Position numbers and translations under genes: made by a program. From Draconibacterium orientale (GTDB lineage: Bacteria > Bacteroidota > Bacteroidia > Bacteroidales > JAADGE01), in the NCBI GenBank assembly GCA_020718265.1, contig DYSM01000020.1, positions 1 to 18,510 of the forward strand: DNA of 18,510 nucleotides, given 5' to 3'. Numbering within the stretch: the first letter of the stretch is position 1; every line of letters begins with the position of its first letter. Positions 1 through 6,637 of this stretch are shown here, one piece after another. Under the pieces are notes generated by a model, which worked only from the letters and a program-made list of their open reading frames with translations, did not search any database and was not told the origin of the DNA.

Positions 1-145
1 TCAAGCATATAGATTGTTTAGCTAAAATAAAACAGGCTTTTTAGACCGGACTCATGAATATGTTCCGGAGACAGAAAATAAATTTTGTACTAAAAAATTA
101 TTGAATTATAAAAAAATTCTTACCTTGGCACAAAAATTCCAGACC

Positions 146-781
146 ATGTCAATGCCCGAATTACATTGTCCGTCGTGTGGCGCGCCCCTGAAATTGGCGT
201 ATCGGTTTTCGCAAATGGTGGTGTGCGGTTTTTGCGACCAAACCTCGCATTTGGAAAATAACGGTTTAGTAGCCAAAGGCGAAAAACAAAAGCTTTCGGA
301 CTATGGCTCAAAGCTTTATACCGGAGCGGATGGTAAAATCTTAAATCGTTCCATGCGTGTACTCGGTCGTTTGCGCTATGAATATCCCGACGGATTTTGG
401 GACGAATGGTGTATAAAATTCGATGATGACGACAATTTTTTCTGGTTGCAGGAAGACGAAGGTGATTACGCACTTTTTGCCGAAGAACAAGTGTCGGAAA
501 ATTTACCGGCATTTGAAAAAGCTCAAGTTGGTGTATCATACCCGTTTAACGGTATTAATTTCTTTGTTTCGGAAAAAAACAGAGGTTGGATTGCCGGCGG
601 CGAAGGCGAACTTCCGCATCGCGTAACGCCCGGTGAAAAAGCTGATTTTATTGACGGTTTCATCGTTGGTCAGCAACGCCAAGCCGCATTTGAACTCCTT
701 TCCTCCGGAACACAATATTTTACGGGAGATGTAATTCAGCCTGAAAATATCGACATAAAATCGAAAGATTATGGCTTTTAG
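146..781 (+). CDS. Zinc-ribbon DUF4178 protein, first copy
   Basis: A 211-residue soluble protein of unknown biochemical role. An N-terminal zinc ribbon is formed by C8-x2-C11 and C27-x2-C30 (CPSC, CGFC). A DUF4178-like region follows, with repeated acidic/aromatic strands around residues 55-190 (for example the EWCIKF and FFWLQEDEG stretches). I chose the ATG at 146 because it puts the zinc ribbon right at the N terminus. The frame is open back to a TTG at 101, and an ATG at 152 is also possible. The gene overlaps the next DUF4178 gene by 11 nt, so the two are surely co-transcribed and probably translationally coupled. It is the shorter of two paralogues and has no membrane segment. DUF4178 proteins commonly sit beside DUF350 and spermidine-synthase-like genes, as here. 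The family assignment is from motif recognition only. Confidence 0.8.
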   Translation: MSMPELHCPSCGAPLKLAYRFSQMVVCGFCDQTSHLENNGLVAKGEKQKLSDYGSKLYTGADGKILNRSMRVLGRLRYEYPDGFWDEWCIKFDDDDNFFWLQEDEGDYALFAEEQVSENLPAFEKAQVGVSYPFNGINFFVSEKNRGWIAGGEGELPHRVTPGEKADFIDGFIVGQQRQAAFELLSSGTQYFTGDVIQPENIDIKSKDYGF

Positions 782-2147
782 TGCAAAAAAAATAAGACAG
801 TTCAAGTGCCCGAACTGCGGCGGCGAGTTGCAATTGCAAAATGCTCGTACAAAATACGTTGCGTGCCCGTACTGCGGAACCACAGCCGATGCAAGCACGG
901 ATGCCTACAAAATACTGACAAAAGCTGAAAATCCCAACAAATTTCCGCCGCGCTCGTTCCTAAAACTCGGCATGACCGGCGAAATTTACGGCAAAGCCTT
1001 CAAAATCATCGGGCGCACATGCTGGCGCAGTCGATACAAAGAATATTGGTCGGAAGAAGGCGAAACCGGCTATTCCGATGAAACATGGACGTTTGACGAG
1101 TGGCTGCTCATCAACGAAGACGGCGGTTACAAAACAATTATAGAAGATTCGGAAGGTTACTCATTTTCAGATACTTTGATTCCAAAATTTCCGATTTTAC
1201 CACGCGAAAATTCGTATGTGCCGGATTTCAGAGACGGGAAAACACAACAACGCGTGCAAGAATATGGAACGTCTGACATTCGTTATTTTGAAGGCGAAAG
1301 CACATACTTAGTTGCGCCCGGAAACAAAGCCGGATTTTCGGAATATCGCACATTTTCAACTGCTTACATTGCCGAATGGCGTTTTGACGACAAAAACCAA
1401 ATCAAAGAAATCGAATTTTTTGAAGAACGAAAAATCAAGAAAGCCGATTTGATGGACATGTTCCGAAACGACCCAAGCATACGTGAAAAACTTGAGAACG
1501 CTGAACTAAAACGTAAAGAGAATAAAATCAACAAATATGTGATGGTTTTCACAGGGTTGGCACTCTTTATATATGCCGTATTTTTTACCGGCGATAATTA
1601 CAACTACCACAACACGTTTACCGAAGTTTTTAATCCGTATGAAGCTGAAAAAACTCAACCATGGAAAAGCTTGAATGACAGCACCGAAGTCCTCAGTATT
1701 GTCAGCTCAAACCTGTTTCCGGCAACTGTGGAAGACGTTACTATTGACCTCAGCCTAACCCCAAGTGTATCAGACAGTTCCGAATGTCGAATGACCTTGT
1801 TCGTTTTGGATGATAAAAGCGATACATTATACGCACAATCAGGCTTTTACTACCAATATACGAAAGGCTACTATCCGGACAGCACGGAATATGACTACCA
1901 ATACGCATCGAATACGTCAGGATTTTTTCAAAGTTTTTTGGTAAAATTTGAGAAAAACGAAAACTTACGCATCGGAGTTTCCTTTGAAGTTCCCAAAAAA
2001 CGGAAGTTAAACGATACTCTTAGTACGAACGTTTCCGTGTATTCGTCAAAACCACATGTTAATACGGGCTTCGCAATCATTATCGGACTGTTACTCATCG
2101 CAGTAGGCTTATTCTTTAAAACCCGAAAAAATAATCTTTTAAAATAA
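771..2147 (+). CDS. Membrane-anchored zinc-ribbon DUF4178 protein, second copy
   Basis: A 458-residue protein. The N-terminal zinc ribbon has C13-x2-C16 and C32-x2-C35 (CPNC, CPYC). A DUF4178 region spans about residues 60-220, and a charged linker about 222-252. The first transmembrane helix is at about 255-273. An extracytoplasmic-looking domain of about 155 residues, rich in Ser, Asp and Tyr, covers 274-430. A second helix is at about 431-450, with a short basic tail (KTRKNN). Topology is probably N-in/C-in with one periplasmic loop, so the zinc-ribbon/DUF4178 part would be cytosolic. The start ATG lies inside the end of the upstream paralogue, and the next gene begins 6 nt after the stop, which supports one operon. 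The membrane-spanning C-terminal half distinguishes it from the first copy; it could pair with the DUF350 protein or the membrane aminopropyltransferase downstream (inference). Confidence 0.8.
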   Translation: MAFSAKKIRQFKCPNCGGELQLQNARTKYVACPYCGTTADASTDAYKILTKAENPNKFPPRSFLKLGMTGEIYGKAFKIIGRTCWRSRYKEYWSEEGETGYSDETWTFDEWLLINEDGGYKTIIEDSEGYSFSDTLIPKFPILPRENSYVPDFRDGKTQQRVQEYGTSDIRYFEGESTYLVAPGNKAGFSEYRTFSTAYIAEWRFDDKNQIKEIEFFEERKIKKADLMDMFRNDPSIREKLENAELKRKENKINKYVMVFTGLALFIYAVFFTGDNYNYHNTFTEVFNPYEAEKTQPWKSLNDSTEVLSIVSSNLFPATVEDVTIDLSLTPSVSDSSECRMTLFVLDDKSDTLYAQSGFYYQYTKGYYPDSTEYDYQYASNTSGFFQSFLVKFEKNENLRIGVSFEVPKKRKLNDTLSTNVSVYSSKPHVNTGFAIIIGLLLIAVGLFFKTRKNNLLK

Positions 2148-2153
2148 AAACTT

Positions 2154-2456
2154 ATGAAACCGTCAAACTATATCGTAATAGGAATAACAGCTTTTTTTGC
2201 AATTGTGGGAATTTATTCCACCACACAACCATACATAAACACAAGCACTTACAACACAAATTTGAAAGGTCATCGCGGATTTGAACAAAAAATTGCCATA
2301 TTCCAAACCATCCGACAAGGCGGAAGCAGCAATTACAGTTCAACATCTACAGATTACAGCTCAAGTTCATATTCAAGCTCATCGTCAAGCAGTTACGACT
2401 ACGACAGCGATGACGACCGAGACTATTCCGGCGGCGGCTCATCCTACGGAAAATAG
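2154..2456 (+). CDS. Small membrane-anchored Ser/Asp/Tyr-rich protein
   Basis: A 100-residue protein of unknown function. Residues 6-24 form one hydrophobic segment (a transmembrane anchor or uncleaved signal). A polar middle (25-55) follows. The last 45 residues contain 20 serines, including a run of seven, with interspersed Tyr and Asp and a GGGSSYGK end. The serine codons alternate between AGC/AGT and TCA/TCG/TCC, so the run is not a simple DNA repeat. That, and its position between DUF4178 and DUF350 genes with short spacing, argues for a real gene. From memory, small membrane proteins with Gly/Ser-rich tails (such as DUF4247) occur in related polyamine-synthase clusters of other phyla; homology is not shown here. 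An overlapping +1 frame ORF (2281-2469) looks like a shadow. Confidence 0.7.
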   Translation: MKPSNYIVIGITAFFAIVGIYSTTQPYINTSTYNTNLKGHRGFEQKIAIFQTIRQGGSSNYSSTSTDYSSSSYSSSSSSSYDYDSDDDRDYSGGGSSYGK

Positions 2457-2500
2457 TTTGATGAGTTGATTTTGTAATGTGTTGATGTGTTAATTTGATT

Positions 2501-2521
2501 TCATAATTCATAATTCATAAA
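2501..2521. repeat. Short tandem heptamer TCATAAT
   Basis: Two perfect copies of TCATAAT followed by a near-copy (TCATAAA), immediately before the DUF350 start codon. The 40 bp to the left (2458-2497) are also low-complexity, made of TTGATG/TGTTAAT words. Such AT-rich words are common in intergenic DNA of this phylum. No function is visible beyond a possible 5' leader. Confidence 0.6.
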
Positions 2522-2524
2522 AAA

Positions 2525-2764
2525 ATGATTTACAATGTTTTAGCTAAAATAACTCCCGACTTATCGGGTGAAGTAATCGAGACCATGATTTATGCACTTT
2601 TGGGTGTAATTTTTGCCGCACTCGCCTATTTTGTGGTCGATTTGATAATTCCCGGAAAAATGGGAAAACAAATAGCCGAAGAAAAAAACTTGCCGATTGC
2701 AGTGGTTGCCGGCTCAATGATTTTAGGGATTTGCATCATTATAGCAGCATCAATAGCAAGCTAA
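2525..2764 (+). CDS. DUF350 (YjfL-like) small membrane protein
   Basis: A 79-residue integral membrane protein. Two strongly hydrophobic blocks (about 18-42 and 56-78) flank a short basic/acidic cytosolic-looking connector containing GKMGKQIAEEKN. The second block, with small residues and the pattern AVVAGSMILGICIIIAAS, matches the DUF350 fold as I know it, although full DUF350 proteins usually carry two such repeats (about 130 residues); this is a single-repeat version. DUF350 members include E. coli YjfL, whose operon also encodes a glutathionylspermidine-synthase-like ATP-grasp enzyme, so an association with polyamine chemistry is established at the level of gene neighbourhoods. Here it lies 50 nt upstream of the aminopropyltransferase. 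It is plausibly a membrane scaffold or channel for that enzyme (inference). Confidence 0.7.
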   Translation: MIYNVLAKITPDLSGEVIETMIYALLGVIFAALAYFVVDLIIPGKMGKQIAEEKNLPIAVVAGSMILGICIIIAASIAS

Positions 2765-2813
2765 AAATTTTGACTTTGCCAAAGTTCAGTCAAAAATTAT
2801 CAAATACAAATCC

Positions 2814-4391
2814 TTGTTTCATTCCGAGCGTGCAATTTATCCCGTCCTTTTAGCCTCAGTGTTTATCATTGCGGCTTGTGGAATTTTGTACGAACTTTTG
2901 CTCAGCAGTATATCGTCTTACTTTCTGGGAAACAGCATTTTACAGTTTTCGCTGACCATTGGTTTGTTCCTGTTTTTCATGGGTGTAGGGTCGTTTTTAT
3001 CTAAATATTTGAAAGAAAATTTATTTGAAACATTTATTACCGTAGAAATAATTCTTGGTGTAATTGGCGGAATATCAGCAACTTCGCTTTATTTGACTTT
3101 TGCTTATTCGGCACATTATTATCTTTACAATTTTATTTTTATTGCACTCATAGGCTCGCTCATCGGCTTAGAAATTCCAATCGTAGCACGCATTATCAAC
3201 AAATATTCAAGTTTAAAAGAAACCGTTGCCAAAGTTTTTTCGTTCGATTATATTGGTGCACTTGCCGCGTCAGTGCTTTTTCCGTTGGTGCTTTTGCCTT
3301 GGCTTGGCGTAATCAAAACCGCATTTCTTATCGGCATAATCAACTTATTTATAGCGTTTTACAACGCACTTTTTTTCAGGAAAATTTTAAAAAACGGCGT
3401 ACGCCAAGCTCTAATTTCAGCCGCTTTAATTGTTGTTTTCGGAGTCGGAATCTATTTTGCGCCACGTATTGACGACAAATTGGAACAAAAAATTTACCAA
3501 GACAGGATTATTTACAAAACACAAACTCAGTATCAGCACATCGTTGTAACACGTTGGAACACAGACTACAGGCTGTTTATTAACGGCGCAATTCAATTTT
3601 CAAGTTCCGACGAATATCGCTACCACGAAAGCTTGGTGCATCTGCCAATGAATCTGGCACTTACGCATGAAAAAATCTTGGTTCTCGGCGGCGGCGACGG
3701 ACTTGTAATTCGAGAAATTTTGAAATATCCCGATGTCAAAGAAGTTCACCTTGTCGATTTAGACCCGGCAATTACCGATTTGGCAAAAACAAACGACATT
3801 TTTACAAAGCTGAATGACAATTCGATGAACGACCCTCGCGTAAAAATTTTCAACGAAGATGCCTATAATTTCATTCAAAAGTCGTCGGAAGTTTACTCTG
3901 CCATCATCATCGACCTACCCGACCCTAACGACACCGGACTCGGAAAACTCTATACCAAAGAGTTTTACATGATGCTTGCCGGCAGACTCGACAAAAGCGG
4001 CGTACTCGTAACGCAGGCAACTTCGCCATATTTTTCAAATAAAGCCTATTGGTGCGTTGTGCACACGCTCGGCGAAGTGTTTGAGCATCCGCTGGCATAC
4101 CAAACCAACGTACCGACCTTTGGCATCTGGGGTTTTGTGGCAGCAGGTAAACCAATTGATTTTCAATTTAAAACAGACTCCGTAAACTTCAAAAAAAACA
4201 TTGCCGAAACTGTAAATTCACGATTGGAAACACAAGCATTTTCCAAAAATTTGCGTTATTTGAACTCCGAAATCGTTCCGACCATGCTCACCTTTGAACG
4301 CGATTTGCAAGAATCCGAAACCGAAATCAATCTAATAGGAACCCAACAACTTGTGAAATATTACATGCAAAGCGCAGATATGTGGCGGTAA
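2814..4391 (+). CDS. Membrane-bound spermidine-synthase-like aminopropyltransferase
   Basis: A 525-residue fusion of an N-terminal membrane domain and a C-terminal spermidine synthase (SpeE-type) domain. About seven hydrophobic helices lie between residues 8 and 215. The catalytic part begins near 238 (YQHIVV). It carries the substrate-contact pattern DEYRYHESLVHLP at 266-278, the SAM-fold GGGDG loop at 292-296, the acidic DLDP at 315-318 and the catalytic-type DLPDP at 367-371. Known relatives transfer aminopropyl from decarboxylated SAM to a diamine; the substrate here is unknown. No speD is visible in the window. The start is uncertain: no ATG lies near the N terminus, and TTG at 2814 is the best candidate because it directly precedes the first helix. 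The cluster with DUF4178 and DUF350 suggests a membrane-localised modification role rather than bulk polyamine synthesis (inference). The next gene is convergent. Confidence 0.85.
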   Translation: MFHSERAIYPVLLASVFIIAACGILYELLLSSISSYFLGNSILQFSLTIGLFLFFMGVGSFLSKYLKENLFETFITVEIILGVIGGISATSLYLTFAYSAHYYLYNFIFIALIGSLIGLEIPIVARIINKYSSLKETVAKVFSFDYIGALAASVLFPLVLLPWLGVIKTAFLIGIINLFIAFYNALFFRKILKNGVRQALISAALIVVFGVGIYFAPRIDDKLEQKIYQDRIIYKTQTQYQHIVVTRWNTDYRLFINGAIQFSSSDEYRYHESLVHLPMNLALTHEKILVLGGGDGLVIREILKYPDVKEVHLVDLDPAITDLAKTNDIFTKLNDNSMNDPRVKIFNEDAYNFIQKSSEVYSAIIIDLPDPNDTGLGKLYTKEFYMMLAGRLDKSGVLVTQATSPYFSNKAYWCVVHTLGEVFEHPLAYQTNVPTFGIWGFVAAGKPIDFQFKTDSVNFKKNIAETVNSRLETQAFSKNLRYLNSEIVPTMLTFERDLQESETEINLIGTQQLVKYYMQSADMWR

Positions 4392-4407
4392 AACTTATAT
4401 AAAAAAA

Positions 4408-4715
4408 TCAAACGATATTCAATTCGGTCGGATTTCTGCGGCAATCAAAAACTGTGGCTATTGTTATTACTTGATTTTCAAACCAATAAACTATTTTTTA
4501 ATTACTTTCGACCAAATAGCGAAAATCCTCTTTATGGCTACACAGCAATTCTTCTTTTGCTCCGGAAAGCTGATTAAGATACAGAATATCAACTCGGTTG
4601 AGAAGCTGACCTACGATTTTGTCAGCAGTTTTTTTACCGGCTTTTTCAAAATAATAATTAAAATTTCGTAGAGTTGAGAAATTGCAGATTCTGACCACTC
4701 AATTTTTATTTCCAT
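4408..4715 (-). pseudogene. ParE/RelE-family toxin, broken by a frameshift and a nonsense codon
   Basis: Reading the minus strand from ATG 4715 gives MEIKIEWSESAISQLYEIL. One A is then missing near 4658-4659 and the frame shifts to NYYFEKAGKKTADKIVGQLL and onward to FRYLVESN. There an in-frame TAA (4498-4500) replaces the expected Tyr codon. The same frame continues KIVYWFEN, then VFDCRRNPTELNIV, and ends at TGA 4408-4410. Repaired, it would be 102 residues, the normal size of ParE-type toxins. The block (F)RYLV..NYKI(V/I)Y and the C-terminal DCR(R/Q)NP signature are typical of this family in Bacteroidota. Such toxins inhibit growth through gyrase (ParE) or mRNA cleavage (RelE). The start overlaps the antitoxin stop by 10 nt, the usual operon layout. 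Two independent lesions make a functional product unlikely; the single-base gap alone could be an assembly error. Confidence 0.85.
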
Positions 4716-4948
4716 TGTCTGACAATTTGTTTCAAATCATTATGGCTGACTGTTTTGCCATTACGAACGTCATCTTTTGCATTGGAAATCAAATGATTAA
4801 ACTCATCCAAGCTCATCGGATTAATATTAGTTTCGGTAGTTCTTTTTCGTTCGGATTTGAAAAAAGATTCTAATTTCTCAATGATTTTCTCATCAGAAAT
4901 CTCTAAGAATTCTTCTATCAAATTTAATTTTCTTACGCTAATGTCCAT
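4706..4948 (-). CDS. Antitoxin of a ParE-type toxin-antitoxin pair
   Basis: An intact 80-residue protein, first gene of a two-gene minus-strand operon whose second gene is the broken ParE-like toxin. The N-terminal half is a predicted helix with KLNLIEEFLEISDEKIIEKL. The C-terminal half, MSLDEFNHLISNAKDDVRNG and then SHNDLKQIVRQW, matches the toxin-binding tail commonly seen in small Bacteroidota antitoxins that precede RelE/ParE toxins. The assignment rests on size, on a 10-nt overlap with a recognisable toxin, and on this tail pattern. A 7-bp inverted repeat lies over the -7 box of its promoter, suggesting autoregulation. Since the partner is inactivated, this may now be a solitary antitoxin; it could still bind DNA or neutralise a toxin encoded elsewhere. 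Confidence 0.75.
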   Translation of the reverse strand: MDISVRKLNLIEEFLEISDEKIIEKLESFFKSERKRTTETNINPMSLDEFNHLISNAKDDVRNGKTVSHNDLKQIVRQWK

Positions 4949-4954
4949 TTTTTC

Positions 4955-4975
4955 ATCTTTGAATATACAAAGATA
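4955..4975 (-). promoter_or_regulatory. Antitoxin promoter -7 box with overlapping palindromic operator
   Basis: On the minus strand TATCTTTG (4975-4968) fits the Bacteroidota -7 consensus TAnnTTTG and lies 20 nt before the antitoxin ATG. A perfect inverted repeat, ATCTTTG (4955-4961) and CAAAGAT (4968-4974) separated by AATATA, includes almost all of that box, as expected for an autorepressor site. No good -33 TTG is seen. Confidence 0.55.
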
Positions 4976-5060
4976 CAGAAATATTTTAAAACATTTTATA
5001 AAAAATATAGGAAATCAACAGAACTGTTGTGAAAGCGGAATTTCAAAACCTAATTTTATC

Positions 5061-5068
5061 TATCTTTG
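5061..5068 (+). promoter_or_regulatory. -7 promoter box of the RNA methyltransferase gene
   Basis: TATCTTTG matches TAnnTTTG and lies 17 nt before the ATG at 5086. It falls inside the region that would be coding if an upstream start at 5029 were used, so it supports 5086 as the start. The -33 element is poor. Confidence 0.6.
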
Positions 5069-5085
5069 CCAAAATATTTTTTTTA

Positions 5086-6525
5086 ATGAAACGCATTCGC
5101 AAACCGCTTCCGATTTTTGAACAAGTTGAAATTCTGGATCTTACCATAGAAGGCAAAGCTGTAGCCAAAGTCCATTACGGCGACGACGAAAGAAAAATTA
5201 CCGTTTTTGTGAGCCAAGCAGTGCCGGGCGATGTGGCGGATTTGCGCGTGGTTGAAAAGAAAAAAAATTATATCGAAGCAGTGCCTATAAAATTTCACAA
5301 ATTTTCGGAAAAACGAATTCAGGGATTTTGCGAGCATTTTGGGGTTTGCGGAGGTTGCACGCGACAATTTATTTCGTACGACGACCAACTTTTTTACAAA
5401 GAAAAAGCCACAAACGATGTTCTGCTACGCATCGGTCGCATTGAACTGCCTGTGCCTGAGCCGATTCTGGCTTCGGAAGAAATTCAATATTATCGAAATA
5501 AATTGGAATACACGTTTTCCAACAAACGCTGGCTCACAGACGCGGACATGGACACGCGCGATGCGATTACGGATAACGATGCACTCGGATTCCACGTGCC
5601 CGGACGGTTCGACAAAGTTTTGGACATCAAAAACTGTTGGCTTCAGCCCGAACCGTCTAACAAAATTCGACTTGCGATTAAAGAATACGCACTTGCTAAC
5701 AACTTGACTTTCTTTGACATACGCGAGCAAACAGGTTTGTTGCGTACGCTCGTCATACGCACAGCCGTTACGGGCGATGTGATGGTAATTGTATCATTTT
5801 TCGACCCTGAATTTGAAAAAATTGAGGGTTTAATGCAACATCTTGCCGAAAAATTTCCGGAAATAACGTCTCTCAATTATGTTCACAATCCGAAACGAAA
5901 CGACATCATAAGTGATTTAGAAACAACAACTTACAAAGGAAAACCATATATTATGGAAACGATGGAAGATTTACAATTTATTGTCGGTCCGAAATCGTTT
6001 TACCAAACCAACGCCAAGCAAGCCCTCCGCCTCTATCAACTTGTGCGCGAATATGCTGATTTACAAGGCAATGAAATCGTTTACGACCTTTACACAGGCA
6101 CGGGCACGATTGCACAATTTATTGCCCAAAAAGCAAAGAAAGTCGTTGGTATTGAATATGTTGAATCGGCAATTGAAGATGCGAAACAAAATGCGGAATT
6201 GAACAAACTAACCAACACTTCTTTTTTTGCCGGAGATATAAAAGATGTTCTAAATCAAGAGTTTATACAAAAATACGGAACGCCCGACGTAATCATCACC
6301 GACCCGCCGCGAGCCGGAATGCACAAAGATGTTGTGAATACGATTTTGCGTATCGAACCAAAAAAAATTGTGTATGTGAGTTGTAATCCGGCAACGCAAG
6401 CTCGTGATTTACAGTTACTTGACATAAAATATCGAGTTCTTCGCACGCGCCCTGTGGATATGTTTCCGCATACGCATCATACCGAAAATATTGTGCTTTT
6501 GGAACTGAAATCGCAAAGTTTATAG
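5086..6525 (+). CDS. rlmD: RlmD/TrmA-family RNA uracil-C5 methyltransferase
   Basis: A 479-residue SAM-dependent m5U methyltransferase. A TRAM RNA-binding domain occupies about residues 8-70. The 4Fe-4S ligands typical of RlmD/RumA are present: C82, C88 and C91 (CEHFGVCGGC) and C184 (KNCW). The SAM site is YDLYTGTGT (333-341), with GIEYVE (355-360) on the next strand. The catalytic set is DPP (406-408), the nucleophile C433 in VSCNPAT and the general base E467 in HTHHTE. In E. coli RlmD makes m5U1939 of 23S rRNA. Bacteroidota often carry more than one family member, so the exact target (U1939, U747 or a tRNA position) is not certain. I used ATG 5086 because a -7 promoter box sits between it and the farther in-frame start at 5029. 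It is divergent from the toxin-antitoxin operon. Confidence 0.88.
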   Translation: MKRIRKPLPIFEQVEILDLTIEGKAVAKVHYGDDERKITVFVSQAVPGDVADLRVVEKKKNYIEAVPIKFHKFSEKRIQGFCEHFGVCGGCTRQFISYDDQLFYKEKATNDVLLRIGRIELPVPEPILASEEIQYYRNKLEYTFSNKRWLTDADMDTRDAITDNDALGFHVPGRFDKVLDIKNCWLQPEPSNKIRLAIKEYALANNLTFFDIREQTGLLRTLVIRTAVTGDVMVIVSFFDPEFEKIEGLMQHLAEKFPEITSLNYVHNPKRNDIISDLETTTYKGKPYIMETMEDLQFIVGPKSFYQTNAKQALRLYQLVREYADLQGNEIVYDLYTGTGTIAQFIAQKAKKVVGIEYVESAIEDAKQNAELNKLTNTSFFAGDIKDVLNQEFIQKYGTPDVIITDPPRAGMHKDVVNTILRIEPKKIVYVSCNPATQARDLQLLDIKYRVLRTRPVDMFPHTHHTENIVLLELKSQSL

Positions 6526-6532
6526 CAAAAAG

Positions 6533-6628
6533 TTTATGCTGTAGCGAAAATTTCTAAAAAAAATACAAAAGTTTATGCTATAACATAAACTTTTGTATTT
6601 TTACCGAATATTTATGCTATAACATAAA
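6533..6628. repeat. Three 18-bp palindromic elements at exact 39-bp spacing
   Basis: The core TTTATGCTATAACATAAA occurs perfectly at 6572-6589 and 6611-6628. A degenerate copy (TTTATGCTGTAGCGAAAA) is at 6533-6550. Successive starts are 39 bp apart. Each perfect core is a dyad apart from one C/A mismatch near the centre. They fill the gap between rlmD and the ATPase gene, and the last one ends 9 nt before its ATG. This suggests a multi-site operator or a recombination/binding array for the downstream gene (inference). Confidence 0.75.
6559..6602. terminator. 19-bp perfect inverted repeat after rlmD, possible terminator
   Basis: The arms 6559-6577 (AAAAATACAAAAGTTTATG) and 6584-6602 are perfect reverse complements around the 6-nt loop CTATAA. 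The hairpin lies 33 nt past the rlmD stop and ends in five T, so it could terminate rlmD transcription. It is very AT-rich, however, and it contains the middle copy of the palindrome array, so an operator role is equally possible. Confidence 0.4.
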
Positions 6629-6637
6629 CTTTTTAAA

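Noticed and set aside
46..68. CCGGA ... TCCGG hairpin with a central CTCATGAA resembling an anticodon loop.
   Set aside because: The stem is 5 bp with a 13-nt loop, and no TpsiC arm, acceptor stem or CCA end can be found. It is not a tRNA and is too weak to call a terminator.
120..539. A 139-codon minus-strand open frame.
   Set aside because: It is antisense to the first DUF4178 gene, whose zinc-ribbon motif and coupling to the second copy identify the coding strand.
4498..4500. Stop-codon readthrough or TAA reassignment in the toxin.
   Set aside because: TAA serves as the normal terminator for many genes in the window, and the toxin also has a frameshift, so simple decay explains it better.
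4498..4698. A 66-residue minus-strand protein as an independent gene.
   Set aside because: Its first residues come from the wrong frame of the toxin gene, and its stop is the nonsense codon within the toxin. It is a fragment of the pseudogene, not a separate gene.
4471..5120. Plus-strand open frames of 63-87 codons in this stretch.
   Set aside because: They are antisense to the antitoxin and the toxin remnant, which have recognisable family patterns, and the last overlaps the methyltransferase start. They have no domain-like composition.
6533..6628. CRISPR array interpretation of the 39-bp-spaced repeats.
   Set aside because: There are only two good copies plus one degraded copy, repeats and intervals are of similar AT-rich content, and no cas genes are nearby. 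The repeats are self-palindromic operators or binding sites instead.
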